This document shows, piece by piece, positions 1 to 15,000 of a stretch of 64,000 nucleotides of DNA (the stretch's first letter is position 1; each line of letters begins with the position of its first letter). The stretch comes from Podospora comata (taxonomy: Eukaryota; Ascomycota; Sordariomycetes; Sordariales; Podosporaceae), in contig CP071493.1 of NCBI GenBank assembly GCA_017354895.1, positions 7,068,001 through 7,132,000 on the forward strand. Direction: 5' to 3'. The position numbers and the translations under genes were made by a program. The notes beneath the pieces are model-generated. The model did no database searches. It was not told the origin of the DNA and saw only the letters and a list, made by a program, of their open reading frames with translations.

Positions 1-399
1 CTCCACCGAGCTATCCCTGACCCCATCCCTTCACCACTAAACCCCCATTTGTTAATGTTCCGTGTTCTCCAAAAACGACCACAACCCCCTTGCCAAGTAT
101 TTCCAGCCCAAAAAATGCAACGCCAACTTGTCAGTGGTCACCCATCCCCAGAATGAAATATTCATCTGCCTGTTTGTTGCTATCCTCCCTTTTTTCGCCT
201 TACTTCCTGCCGATTTCCCAAAAAGCCATGCATGCCTGAAAGAGATTCCAAATGTTGGAAGAAAATGCAAAGAAGCAACAAAACCGCAAAACTGCAAAAG
301 AACAACACAAAAAGCAACCCATCACTCCCCATGGACCCTGCCCCCATAATGAACCAAAGACCTGTTGACCATTACTGAATATCGTGATAGAAGAATGAC
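1..399. other. Intergenic, no gene seen
   Basis: Short overlapping open frames on both strands have no recognisable protein content or splice structure. The stretch lies downstream of the stop codon of the minus-strand gene at 400-2412, so part of it is probably that gene's 3' untranslated region. Confidence 0.5.
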
Positions 400-2412
400 T
401 CAGTATCCGAGTTTTCGGGTGGGCTTGGCAACTTTCTTCTTCTTGGGAGCCTCCATCCTAGGATCGTCAAAGAAGCTGTTGTTGCCCTCGGGCGAGTGGT
501 CAAACAGCGACTCGTCTGGCTCTGCAAACTGTGGATGCCAGCCATTTGACGGGCAAGCCGACCTTCCGGAATCCCGATACTTCAGGAGAGCATCATAGGT
601 CCTGTCCAACAGAGGCTTCGCATACTCATTGCTGTCCATCTTGGTGGTGTCCTCGTTGTCGAGCTTGCGAGAAACAGCTTTGTCGATGGCGTTCCGGCGT
701 CGCTCACGCTCGGCACCGATGGCTCCAATTGGTCTCTGCACGCGGCCATTCGTTGGATTATGTATCTGCTGGTCCTGTTTGTCCAACTGATTTTGTGTCT
801 GCTTTTGCGCTTTTTGGTCCAAAGGGGAAATTTTTGAAGGCACCGCCGGACGAGGGGTGTACTGCCCATCATAGTTGGACGGGAAGCCTGCTGGAAAGTA
901 CTCCATTGCCTTTTCGGGAGGAAGAGTATCGTGCACAGGGCCTTTCTTTGGGTCTTGGTCACTTGGTCGAAATGGGGTGCTCGAAGAAGATCGCCGCAAG
1001 TCGGGGGAGGCGCGCGACTGCTGGGCAGTTGAACCGTAATTCCCAGACAAATTGTGCTGAAGCAGCTGGCTCGGATGCTCTGCATCATGCCCCCTGATGT
1101 CTCCATCACGGAGAGCCATGTAGTTGACGCCAGCCTGAAAAGGCTGTCTGATGATGGAAGGTTTAGTCTGGTGCCCGATTGGAAAGAGGGGACGGGCCGC
1201 GGAAGTTTCGTTTTGGCTTTCCAAACGGCCGATGCGCGCAGAAGAGGTTGTTGGATCAAAACCATTCCGCTTGAACTGACGCACGCCTGGAGGCCCTGCC
1301 GTCAGTGGCCGAGGGGGTCCGGATGAAGCAGTGGAAGGAAGACCAGCAGGGTTGACTGTGGACCTATCTCTTCCAAATCCAATGTCAGACGTGGTAGAAG
1401 ATAGAGGAGACGGAATCTCAGAACGACTGAGCAAAATGTTAGCTGGTCGAGCTCTCGCAAGTGCTTTTTGAGCAGCCTTCTGCATTGGATTGGGATAGGA
1501 TGCAAGATTGGTGAGACTCTTGACCGTCATCTTTGACGATATTAGGGTGTCCTTGGATGCAACACCATCCTCATCGTCCAATACCGAAGGAGCTGTAGGA
1601 GGAGGAGGAGGAGGAGGAGAAGGAGGAGGAGGAGGAGGAGGAGGAGGAGGAGGAAGATTTTCTGACCGAAATTGAGGAGGCATCGTCATAGCGAGGTACT
1701 CCTGTTCGTTGATGGGGCTGAGGGCACGATCGTAATTCTGCTGGAGAGGCGTATACTGCTTCAGCACGGCGGCCGTAGTAGGCGGAGACGGAGGTGATTT
1801 CTCCTTCAGAAGGGCCCTCAAGGGATCTGTGAAGTCGAACGGGTCTCCTAAAGGGGACTCGGGAGGTTGGGGGAATCTCCTAGTTCTTGGCCGTCTGGTG
1901 GGCGCCTGAATGGGGGCTGCTGCGCTGGGGTTGTAAATGGAACCCACCGTGGTGTAGGTTGGTTGCTTCCTGGCTTCCACGTCTGCAGCTGCGGTCATGG
2001 AGATCTTGGAACACGATGAAGCTACATCCATTGAGACGGTGAGTATTTTGGCAATCAAGCTGCAGAAAAGCGGATCCAGAGCGAGAGGGTGTGAATGTAA
2101 CGGGTGATGAACGAGCTCGAAGGTGGATCAGATGTGGTTTCGAGAGCACCAGTTTCAAATCGAACGAATTTGTTTTTCTCTCGGGGGATGAAATGATTAT
2201 CGAACTGTACGGAAGAGTCGAAGACTGAAGAATGATGTGTGGGAATTGAGATTGGGGAGTGAGAGGGTGACGCGTGGATAAGTGCTGGTGTCGAGATGGC
2301 GAGGAGAAGAATGGAGGTTGGACATACCGCTGCCACGGGGCCTGTAGGTGAACCCTCTGTTGTTACCTCCTGCAAAAGAATTCATCGAGTTGTAGGCGTG
2401 GTCTCGGAACAT
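400..2412 (-). CDS. Unrecognised proline-rich low-complexity protein, two exons
   Basis: I do not recognise this protein. Proposed exon 1 is 2412-2328 (start MFRDHAYNSMNSF, 28 codons plus one base), with donor GTATGT at 2327. Exon 2 runs from 1982 to the TGA at 400-402, giving about 555 aa. The acceptor is uncertain because three AGs, leading into exons at 1982, 1988 and a little upstream, all keep frame. The protein is hydrophilic and has no membrane segment. It has a Pro run near residues 139-157, coded by an AGG/GGA repeat at 1598-1651, Ser/Pro-rich linkers, a Gln/Lys-rich stretch, and a basic C-terminus (KKKKVAKPTRKLGY) that could be a nuclear signal. The near-N-terminal TYTTVGSIYNP and basic RRPRTRR segments are less repetitive and may be the conserved part. 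Coding is supported by the long open frame and clean joining; function is unknown. Confidence 0.6.
1598..1651 (-). repeat. Trinucleotide repeat coding poly-Pro
   Basis: The plus strand reads as a GGA/AGG tract, which codes on the minus strand for two Pro runs separated by a Ser. It lies inside the reading frame of the gene at 400-2412, so length changes would keep frame. Confidence 0.8.
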
Positions 2413-3535
2413 GTTTTCTCTTTCGCTGGCAAAGCGAGGCAGCTGCTCCTTCCGGCAGGTGAGGTGGTGGGAACGGTGAAGGGGCTGTTGGAAGGCGCGC
2501 GGTGTCGTGGAGCTCCACGAAAGATTCGCACGATTTGCCGTCCGAAAGGTAGTGGGGGAAACGGCGCCGGCTCTCGAAAACTGGAACCGTTGTCCTGTGT
2601 GGCTTGACCTTCAAGCAGAGCAGCACTTTCCACAACAGTCTGGGGGGCGCTGGGAGTTGGAAGAAGGTGGCCGGCGGAGCTGCTGGTGAGTCTCTCCTGC
2701 CTGGATCTGGGTTGCTCTTTCCCGGGCTGGCGGGATTTTACTTTCCACACCGGTCAGGATCTCAAGGTTTACACGAAAAGGGAAGGAAGGAGTATCGCAA
2801 CATGTGGCAGCCTGCGACTTCTGACAGTCACGCTCTTTCCCGATCGCAATATACTAGGCACGTGAGACTTAGGAACCTTCAGGATCACGACATCACTTTT
2901 GGAACTCCGCAATGAGGAAATGGATAAGGTAATGTCAGATATGGCCAGCCTTCTCGAGTCTTTGGCAAGAGCCGCTCATTTCGACTTCCCCAGAGAAAGT
3001 GAGAACCGCCCCAAGAAACATGAGCGAAGTCTCTGGCATTATCCACACCCCTTCAACGGTTTGGCCATCTGAATTTATTCTCCCCCACCAATCGTTCAAG
3101 CACGAGTACCGAATGATTACCATGATTCATTATTCAAGAATCGCGGTAAAGATGTGGTCACCTCATGGATGTCAGAAGAATATCAGGGCACACCAACGGT
3201 GATTAAATTCCTACTTCGCGCGCAATGTTTTGGCCAGCGATGAAGACCTTCGATCGCAGTACTGAAGAGACAAAAGCACAACGCACACAGCAGCAAAGCC
3301 CATATACAGAAGCAAAAAAAAAACCAAAAAAAAAAACCAAAAAAAAAAAAAAAAACCAGTTCATGTCCCATGATACCATACATAGTCATTCCCGCACGTG
3401 AGAGCGCAATCCCAATTCCATACCCAGAACACAGATATCCGTCCTGAAGCCCGTCGTTATTATCCCCGTATCTTGATCCCCCCATATGTCCTAGACTTCC
3501 TTCTCTCCAATAACTCTAACCCCCATCACAACCTA
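2413..3535. other. Intergenic, promoter side of the gene at 400-2412
   Basis: This holds the upstream region of the minus-strand gene starting at 2412 and the downstream region of the gene ending at 3536. An A-rich tract with short C interruptions lies at about 3316-3356. No further gene or RNA was recognised. Confidence 0.5.
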
Positions 3536-6502
3536 CTACTGCTCATCCTCCTCCTCGATAACCCCCGGCGTAGCCCTCTCCCGTCTCCTCTTCGGCCTCC
3601 TCATCCGATTACTGCTGATCTGACTGGCCGAATCATCCGGCGCCAGCTCGCTCATCTCATCAGCCCCCCACTCGCTATCCGCCCCATCGACGCTCTCGTC
3701 ATCCGCCCACCCAGGCCGATCATACACCCCGCTCGACCCGGACAGCGGCAGGACGTCAATCCCCCTCATCCCCAGACCTCCCCGTCGCTGCTGCAAGCTC
3801 ATGCTGAGCGCCGCGCCCCTTCTCCTCAGCGCATCCCTGACACCCATAGCCTGCTCGTGGAGCTTCTCGAATGCGTCCTCGAGCGCTTCCATTCCGTTGA
3901 AGATCTCCCTTTCCAGTTCCGCTAGACACGCAATCTCGGTTTCTTCGTCATGAGTGATGGATGCTCTGTTGGAGGGATAGGAAGACGACGCAGCCGAAAC
4001 ACCGCTGATGAAGGAAGCTGGCGTCGGGCCGCGGGAGAAGCCGCCAAAGGGAGTGGCATTCCTGGACATTGGCCCGCCAACCCCGCCGAAAGGGGTAGTC
4101 GTTCTCGACATGCCGCCGCGAACACCCGGGCTCATCAGGCGGGAGGGCATGTTGCTCGCCGGTGTTGTTAGGCGAGAAGGGCCTTCGCCAAAGGGGATAC
4201 CGTCATCCTCGGCGCCAGACCACAAGAACCCATCAAATCGTCCCGAGATCAGAATCTCCCACTCCGAGGAGGTGATTTCCGAAATGGTCACCAAGAGATC
4301 GTGCCAGCAGCCTGGGTTGCGGACGAGGTATACCGCTGCCTCGGCGTCACGCGGGGCCACCGGGAGACGGTAAAGTCTCTGAAGAGACAAACCAGCCTTG
4401 ACAACAAAATCATTTCTTGACTTGCGCGCCGGTGTCGGCGCACGGTTCGCGGGGTGGAGCTCCCTAGAGCCAGTAAGAAAGGCGTTGAAGTAGGGCCTTT
4501 CATCCGTGTCTAGGTTGGTGAGAATCGCAAAACTCAAGGTCTCATCATCGACTTCGGTCGGGGGAGGGGCGGGCGTCTTTTCGCAATTGACCATCCACTT
4601 ATCAACCGCCATCTTGACCCGTTGCGTCTGGCGCAGGTAATGCTCTCTGAACTCCTCGGCAATGTCGGGGTCCATCTTTACCGGCGACGACGGACGAGGG
4701 GGGACGTCAGCCAATTCTTCCACGGCCTTGCCCGCAAGCATCGAAAAGTCAAAGGGTGGCCACGGCGGTAGCTCAACCCGTCCACTGACACGCTCGAGCA
4801 CCTCTCCCCAGCCGAGTCCTCTGTTGACCTCGTCAGACCTCTCGCACATGACGCAGTTGCACCCATGCGGAGGCAGATCCCTGTTGAAAACATTCTCCAG
4901 CCGGTCCAAGAGGCGACGGGCCACTGTTCTGTGTCCCGTGGCGACAGCGACCGAGCCATTGCCGTTGATTACCGTCTGGTACTGGTTGAGGAGGTTGAAG
5001 AACGGCGCGAAGAGCGTCTCGGCACCTTGAAGGGGTGGGTTGGAGGGTCGCGTGCCATTTTGCCGTGGCAGTACCGAAAGAAACTGCCTTGGTACTGGCT
5101 GCGGGAGACCACCATTCTGCATGAGATAGTCAACCCTCGGAACATCCTGAGGATCGATAGACGCCGGCGGTGGAGGCGGGGGAGGGGGTGGAGGAACGGC
5201 GCCGGTGGGATGTATCGCCGGAGTCGCCGAAGGGGTAGGCAGATCGGAGGTGCTGTAGTGGTTATTGTCATGAACATCAGAGGTGGCATAGTGGTTGACG
5301 TCAGAAGTAGCATAATGATCCTTCTCGCCGGGCAACACAGGCGGTGGCGGCGGAGGAAAGTTCTGTGTATGCAATGGGGTCTTGGGAGAAGAATCAACCG
5401 CAGACTCGGGGGATGAGTCGGTCTCAACCCGAGGCCTGGTCGATTGAGTTCGTCTAGGGAGGACTTGTGTGGCATCCGAATCCACAGTCGAAGGATTCGT
5501 GATTTCTGAGCCCTCCATCTTGGACTGTCTTGTAGACGGAGCTGCTCGCAACACGGATGTGGCCTGGCTGGAAGCCCTCGACAGCTTCGACTTTGACTCG
5601 TGCTTCGAAGCCGCTCTCGACACATACGAGTTTCTCGACCCTGGCCTGTCATCTTCCTGCTGCGAAGATGGAGTGCCGGACCTCTTCTTTGGGTCTGACA
5701 GGTCTGTCTCGGGCGGTGAAGGGGGTCTATCGTCCTGACGCGACTGTTGTCTGGTCGACTTTTGTCGGGTAATCCCAGGCGAGTTTGTTGACTTGGACCG
5801 CTTCATCTCGCTGCTACCGAGATCGGTGGGCTCGGGAGTGGGGGGGTCCGTCCGTCTAGCCGGAGTCGAGACATCCTCTTTGCTGTACAGAGCCTCCTTG
5901 CTGTAATTCTTGTTGACTGAAGGGTACGGAAAGCTCACCCGCTCACCCAACCCTCTCGCCAACTCGGGCACCAGCTCAGTCATTGAGCCGGCAGCCGCCG
6001 ACTTGCTACCGGGCTCGTCCTTGTCCATATCTCCTCTTGACCGGCGCTGACGGTGGGAATGCGATCGCGAAGTGTAAAGCAAGCCCTCGCTGTCGGTGGG
6101 CCTCTTGGAGGATCTCGTCGAGTGGTGCCGGCGGTGCGTCGACGACGAGAGCGACGAATCCTTGTCCTCTCTGTACCGATCCCTTTCGCCGTCCCGATCT
6201 CTGTCCCTCTCCCTCTCCCTCTCCCTCTCCCTCTCTCTCTCCCTCTCCCGGTCTCTATCCCGCTCCTTATCTCTATATCTCGACTTGTCCCTCGGCGCCC
6301 TCTCCCGATCTACATCCCTTTCTCTGTCGCGCTCGCGGTAGTCTCGATCTCGGTCACGGTCTCTGTCTCGATCTCTGTCTCGATCTCGGTCCTTTCGCTC
6401 CGAAGTCGTCCTGGAGGATCTGTGTCTCTTCACCGAGTCGCGCGATACAGGCTCTTCAGTTGCGACGGAGCTGTCGCCTTCCCAGTCTTTAGTGGATGGC
6501 AT
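3536..6502 (-). CDS. Large Arg/Asp/Glu-repeat protein with conserved-looking C-terminal half
   Basis: This is a single open frame of 988 aa starting MPSTKDWEGDSS. Residues about 35-110 are an alternating RD/RE tract like those of splicing-associated proteins, coded by a CTCTCC-type repeat. Residues about 110-540 are Ser/Pro-rich and disordered, with a Pro run near 440. The C-terminal half looks folded. It has a Cys cluster HGCNCVMC near residue 545, then a segment rich in aromatic and hydrophobic residues, including VYLVRNPGCWHDLLVTI and SSEWEILISGRFDGFLW. An acidic and basic tail ends in RRPKRRRERATPGVIEEEDEQ, with a plausible nuclear signal. I do not recognise the family well enough to assign a function. 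RD/RE tracts suggest an RNA-processing or nuclear context, but that is inference only. The start ATG at 6502 overlaps a short upstream frame (6489-6512). Confidence 0.75.
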   Translation of the reverse strand: MPSTKDWEGDSSVATEEPVSRDSVKRHRSSRTTSERKDRDRDRDRDRDRDRDRDYRERDRERDVDRERAPRDKSRYRDKERDRDRERERERERERERERDRDRDGERDRYREDKDSSLSSSTHRRHHSTRSSKRPTDSEGLLYTSRSHSHRQRRSRGDMDKDEPGSKSAAAGSMTELVPELARGLGERVSFPYPSVNKNYSKEALYSKEDVSTPARRTDPPTPEPTDLGSSEMKRSKSTNSPGITRQKSTRQQSRQDDRPPSPPETDLSDPKKRSGTPSSQQEDDRPGSRNSYVSRAASKHESKSKLSRASSQATSVLRAAPSTRQSKMEGSEITNPSTVDSDATQVLPRRTQSTRPRVETDSSPESAVDSSPKTPLHTQNFPPPPPPVLPGEKDHYATSDVNHYATSDVHDNNHYSTSDLPTPSATPAIHPTGAVPPPPPPPPPPASIDPQDVPRVDYLMQNGGLPQPVPRQFLSVLPRQNGTRPSNPPLQGAETLFAPFFNLLNQYQTVINGNGSVAVATGHRTVARRLLDRLENVFNRDLPPHGCNCVMCERSDEVNRGLGWGEVLERVSGRVELPPWPPFDFSMLAGKAVEELADVPPRPSSPVKMDPDIAEEFREHYLRQTQRVKMAVDKWMVNCEKTPAPPPTEVDDETLSFAILTNLDTDERPYFNAFLTGSRELHPANRAPTPARKSRNDFVVKAGLSLQRLYRLPVAPRDAEAAVYLVRNPGCWHDLLVTISEITSSEWEILISGRFDGFLWSGAEDDGIPFGEGPSRLTTPASNMPSRLMSPGVRGGMSRTTTPFGGVGGPMSRNATPFGGFSRGPTPASFISGVSAASSSYPSNRASITHDEETEIACLAELEREIFNGMEALEDAFEKLHEQAMGVRDALRRRGAALSMSLQQRRGGLGMRGIDVLPLSGSSGVYDRPGWADDESVDGADSEWGADEMSELAPDDSASQISSNRMRRPKRRRERATPGVIEEEDEQ
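6184..6400 (-). repeat. Hexamer-type repeats coding RD/RE dipeptides
   Basis: Runs of CTCCCT/CTCTCC and related CGATCT units on the plus strand code for alternating Arg-Asp and Arg-Glu on the minus strand. They form the low-complexity N-terminal tract of the 988-aa protein. Confidence 0.75.
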
Positions 6503-6512
6503 TTTGAACCAT
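6489..6512 (-). promoter_or_regulatory. Seven-codon upstream ORF overlapping a start codon
   Basis: An ATG at 6512 opens a frame of seven codons (MVQNAIH, then TAA) that overlaps the main ATG at 6502 in another frame. A ribosome that starts there ends just past the main start. The main frame would then need leaky scanning or reinitiation, so the element could lower translation of the 988-aa protein, provided it lies in the mRNA. Confidence 0.4.
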
Positions 6513-6832
6513 GTCAGGTTTTACAGCCCAAACAGCCCGCCCTGAGCCAGCGGGAGGCTGCGGCTGCAATACTAGGGGGTTAATCCGTGGTGGTGGAGGG
6601 TTGCAATCTGCACGACAGGACTTCCGCACAGTGTTGGGTGTCGGTTGCGGGAGCAGTGGAGGCAAGGTGATACTCGGCACCTCCTCGAGGACGTTGTGGG
6701 AGGGTGTCGTGGTTGGTTGCGGCGCAGATACGGTCCGCAGGAAGCAGGGCGCCGCGGCGGCTGCGGCTGTGGTGCTTGATTTGAACTCTTTGGACGTCGG
6801 GCCCAGTTCAACCAACCGGTGTTTCGATCGGT

Positions 6833-6867
6833 GTGCGGTGCGGTGCGGTGCGGTGCGGTGCGGTGCG
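6833..6867. repeat. Pentanucleotide repeat (GTGCG)7
   Basis: Seven exact head-to-tail copies of GTGCG lie about 330 bp upstream of the start codon of the 988-aa gene. This is a simple sequence repeat, with no evidence of function beyond its promoter position. Confidence 0.9.
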
Positions 6868-7948
6868 ACTTGCAAGATGGGTGAAAGTTGCGGTGGTGGT
6901 ATTTTTCCCCTGTTGACGTCAAAGCCAGAGAATGAGAAAGAGAGTACAAAGCCGTGAGACCTTCTTTTGCAGAAACAACAGGACTCAACTCAGACCAAAA
7001 CTAGCGTGCAGTTCCAGGTAGAGAGAATCACGCCCAAGCGATTCGATTTTCCAGTGCTCCCAGAAGAAGACACACGCAGGGCCATTGGATGCTCGATGCT
7101 GCTCCCGCTGTGATTCGATAGCGTCCTGGACAGTGCGCGCACGGTGTTGTTTCTGGCAAGGTTGGGCTTCGACCAGCGCATCGAGTTCAGATGGCAGGGC
7201 AGTTGAGAAGAAGGCAGCAGCACCCATCGGATGACATCACAGTGTGTCTAGCCCCGTCACTCGGCAAATTTCCACGGTGTGATGTGTCTGGCTGCGGGGA
7301 CTTTGCAACGTCCAAAATCCAACCTTCACCACCATCAACACTTTCCATGTCTTTTTAGATATTGCAAATGTATGCTCCCGAACACAGCATGAAGCGCACA
7401 GCATGTGATCATCACGGACTACGTCTCACAGTCACTGTCCCCCTATTCTCAGCAGCAGCAGCAGCAAACAATCTGGCCTTCTCGAGAGCACACTGACCTC
7501 ATCCAAAAGATCGGTGAGAGAAGTGTCTCCGCCCACCAACCACCTTTTTCCCATTTATTACCCACCCCGTCTCCATCTGTAGCTATTCTGAGACAGAGTC
7601 CGCAAGACTCTTGTTCTCGAAGTCAAGAACCCCGTGTCGGAATGCAATGGCGAAGCTAAGAATTAACTTCCATCGGTGCATTCTCCAAGCATTAGCGCTC
7701 CTCCCGCATTGGCAGGAAACCCAATGACACTGGTGACAAAAAGAATAGCCGCCAGCTGGAGAGACAATCACATAAGTCACACCATCCCGCATCACCAGAC
7801 ACACAGTTGTGAGGTGTTGAGTCATATTTGATCCTCTTCGCAGCTGTAAACTCATTTGTAACAGCCGAGAGACTTTGAACTATCTCATAGCTCAAGTTCC
7901 GGGCATCACAGACATCATCTATTCAGTAATTAACTGTCTTGAGGCCAC

Positions 7949-7959
7949 AACCCTAACCC
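7949..7959 (+). promoter_or_regulatory. Telobox-like motif AACCCTAACCC
   Basis: An 11-base match to two telomere-type units (the fungal telomere repeat is TTAGGG) lies in the intergenic region about 270 bp downstream of the MET3 stop codon. No gene start is nearby on the annotated strands, so its role here is unclear. Confidence 0.35.
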
Positions 7960-8229
7960 AGCACCTCATACATCTTCAACATTTCACCGAGACTCTCAAC
8001 AGATGTGTTGTGGTGTTGTGGTATTGTTTACCATTTGTCCCTATATTCCCTACATAACCCTTTTACCTTCCCTTAACCCTTTCAAAAACACAGAAACCAA
8101 AACAAAAAAACAACAACAAAAAAAAAACAACAAAAAAGAAAAAAGGAAAAAAGAAAAAAAGAAAAAATAAAAGTAAAGAAACCATCTATCATGACACATT
8201 TCGCTCTTTCCCCGTTACTCGACCCATTT

Positions 8230-12019
<3,790 letters not shown>

Positions 12020-15000
12020 TTATGGCTTCGGGTTGCGAAACAGTGAAGGCGCGGTGTCATTGACACCGTGATGGTGGTCCAATGGGCCCTGGCCATTCTT
12101 CAAAGGCGTGATGACTGCGATTGGTGGCGCTGAAGTTGATATCGGTGCAGGAGCTGGCGATACAACCATCGACATGGTGGTGAAGCTTTCATGGCTCGAT
12201 GACTCGACGCTGGTAGACGTTTCCGAAATACCAGTGCGGAAACTGGTTCTGACTGGTGCAGTGCCTACATAGAGGTTAGCCATGGTCCTTTTTCAGTCAG
12301 AAAGTGATACACATACCAAAGCTTTGGCTAATCGTTGAGGTGACGTTCTTCCAGTACGAGGAGATCACGGTCCCAGAGACGCGAGAAGAGATCAGTGTTC
12401 TGAAAGTCGTCTCGTTGCACGTCGTTGAAAAGGCCCCAGAGACAGTGGAGTGTGTCCTCGTCTTGTGATGATGATGCTTCGATTTTGAGTGGTGATGGCG
12501 TGTCGTCGTGGAATTGGTCAAACAGGTGGTATCTGTGGAACTGGTGACGTTCGGATAGGGGAATGGCGCAGATGTGATGCTACTCAAGGATGGCGTCGAG
12601 ATTCCAGATGATGCACCCGGAGATGAAGTTATCACTGGCGCTGAAGATTCGGTGCCTGGAGTTGAACTGCTCGTCAACGATATGCCAGTTGACAAGATGG
12701 GGCCTGTCGTCGATTCACCAGTAGACAATGGCGGGGCTGAGCCTGTACCAGTCGTGACAGTGATCACCGTTGTTCCGCTGATGACAGTAGTTGTGGAGTT
12801 GATCAAAGGGTAAGGTGCAGAGCTTGATGGCAGGGCAGATGCAGAGCTGGAAATTCCGGTTCCAATGGTTCCCGGAGAGGAGTACGGCGCGGTCCCAGAT
12901 GAGTTAAGAGGAGGGAAGCTGCTCGAGGGACCTGGAAGTGGGGGAATAACCGTGGGCCCAGAGGTTTCTGTTGAGTTCGGGAAGGGGAATGGAATAGACG
13001 AGAGACTGTTGGTGGACACAGGCTCAGAACCACCAGTCTCAGTGACAGTTGTCCCTGATACGACAGTTGGATTGATGGGTATTGTCGAGTTTCCTGCTGG
13101 ATATGGCGGAGTCGATGATCCTGAAATGCTCGATACCGAAATGGTCCCTAAGCTACCACTCTCAGTAGTGATTGTGCCCAAAGCGCTTGAGGGTCCAGAC
13201 TGAACTCCAGGAACGGTTGTGTTCGGGAAGGGGTACGGAACTGAATTCGATGGAAGGCCCGGCACAGATGTCGCTGGACCTGTCCCTGACGTGCTGCCTA
13301 TACCTGGAGGGCCCGATGACCCCGTAAGCCCAGTGAGCGAGGTTGAGTTTGGAAGAGGATACGGGGCCGAGGGTTGTGATGTTCCAGGGATGCTGGTGGT
13401 CGGAAGACCAGTTCCAGAACTGGGAATGACACTTTCTGTGACTGGTGCCGAAGAGCTAGGCAAGACTCCCGTCCCAAAAGGTTCAGCTGTCGTGGTGCTG
13501 GTTGTATTCCCAAAAGGGTACGGTGCAGTGGAGGATGTGCCCGTGGACAATCCTGTACCAGAGCCAGCCGTAATTGTTGAAGTGACATTCGTCAATGGAT
13601 AAGGAGTGCTTGTCGTCGGAAGACCAGATGAAGGACTGGTACCTGTCAGACTGCCTGGGACAGTGTATGTTACATTCGGCAATGGGTACAAAGGAGTTGT
13701 GGACGAAAGGGCTGACGTCGCGCCAGTACTGCCGCTAACAGCTGAGTATGTAACATTGGGCAGTGGGAACGGTGGACTGCTCGTAGGAAGACCAGAGGAA
13801 ACTCCGGTACTTCTAGTGATGCCCCCGGAAGTGGTGTTCGGTAATGGATATGGCGGGCTAACTGTTGGCAAGCCCGATGAAGAACCTGTGCCTCCAGTTC
13901 CGCTCTCCGCTGGGGTATATGTGCTATTGGGAAAGGGGTAGAGTGGAATACTCGTAGACAGACTCGATGATACGCCTGTGCCCCCGGTGGCTGTACCAAT
14001 CGGTGTCGTTGTGGCATTGGTCAATGAGAATGGCGGAACAGTTGTTGAAAGACTTGAAGAGGTGCTTATCCCTCCAGTGGCACTAGCAGGCCCAAAAGAT
14101 GTGGTGTTCGAGAGCGGGTACTGCGCAGTGGTCGTTGGTAGGCCAGATGAGGAGACACTGCCGCCGGTTGTGACAGTTGAGTTTGGAAGCGGGTATGGAG
14201 GGCTGGTGGTTGGGAGGCCGGATGAGGGTCCTATTGAGCCAGTGCCGGCTGGGAAAGATGTGGCATTCGTCAAGGGATAGGGGGCATTCGTTGTCGGAAG
14301 CCCAGATCCACTACCTGTTCCTTCAGTTGGACCGCTAAATGGTCCTATAGTGGTTTCATTTGTGGAAGGATAGGGCGCACTGCTACTAGGGGGAGCAGAA
14401 GAGGATCCAGTTCCCCCTGTTGGCCCTCCGGTAGGACCGCTGGTTAACCCAGTCACCGTCCCATTTGTCAAGGGATAAGGTGCGCTGCTACTCAAAGGCG
14501 CTGATGAGATCCCTGTCCCACTATTCGAGCCACCGGTAGAACCGCCGAATGGGGTTGTAATGGTGCCATTTGGATAAGGATAAGGCGCGATGCCAGTGGA
14601 GAGAGACGTTGAAAGAGCCGTCCCAGTACCGGCAGTCCCAGTAGGAATAGGCGAAGTCACATTCGACAAAGGATACGGTGCTGTGCTAGACGGTGCAGTG
14701 AGACTGGGGCCTGTCCCTGTCACACCGGCAGTCGTGATAGCATTGGTAGTCGAGTTCGGGTAAGGAAATGGTGCTGCGCTGGAAGACTCGATCACAGGAA
14801 TGCTTGTTCCCCCAGTGACTCCTCCTGTTGTTAAAGGCGTGGTTGTATTTCCGAATGGGTATGGAGTGCTGCTCGTGGGATAAAGAGAGGAAACCCCGGT
14901 GCCACCTGTCCCGGATGCTGGCGGCACAACCGTTCCTGTCCCTGGTAATGAACCGCTTGGCCCAGGCGCCGATGTCGTATTTGAGTACGGGTATGGAGCA

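Larger units (their letters stand above)
6503..8229. other. Intergenic, 1.7 kb
   Basis: This lies between the start of the minus-strand gene at 6502 and the end of MET3 at 8230. It contains a GTGCG tandem repeat (6833-6867), a CAG run near 7450-7465, a telobox-like AACCCTAACCC (7949-7959) and an A-rich tract (about 8092-8170). No convincing gene was found on either strand. Confidence 0.5.

Noticed and set aside
3536-6502. Assignment of the 988-aa protein as a DNA glycosylase or splicing factor
   Set aside because: The Cys cluster and RD/RE tract are suggestive, but no catalytic or RNA-binding motif of either family could be identified.
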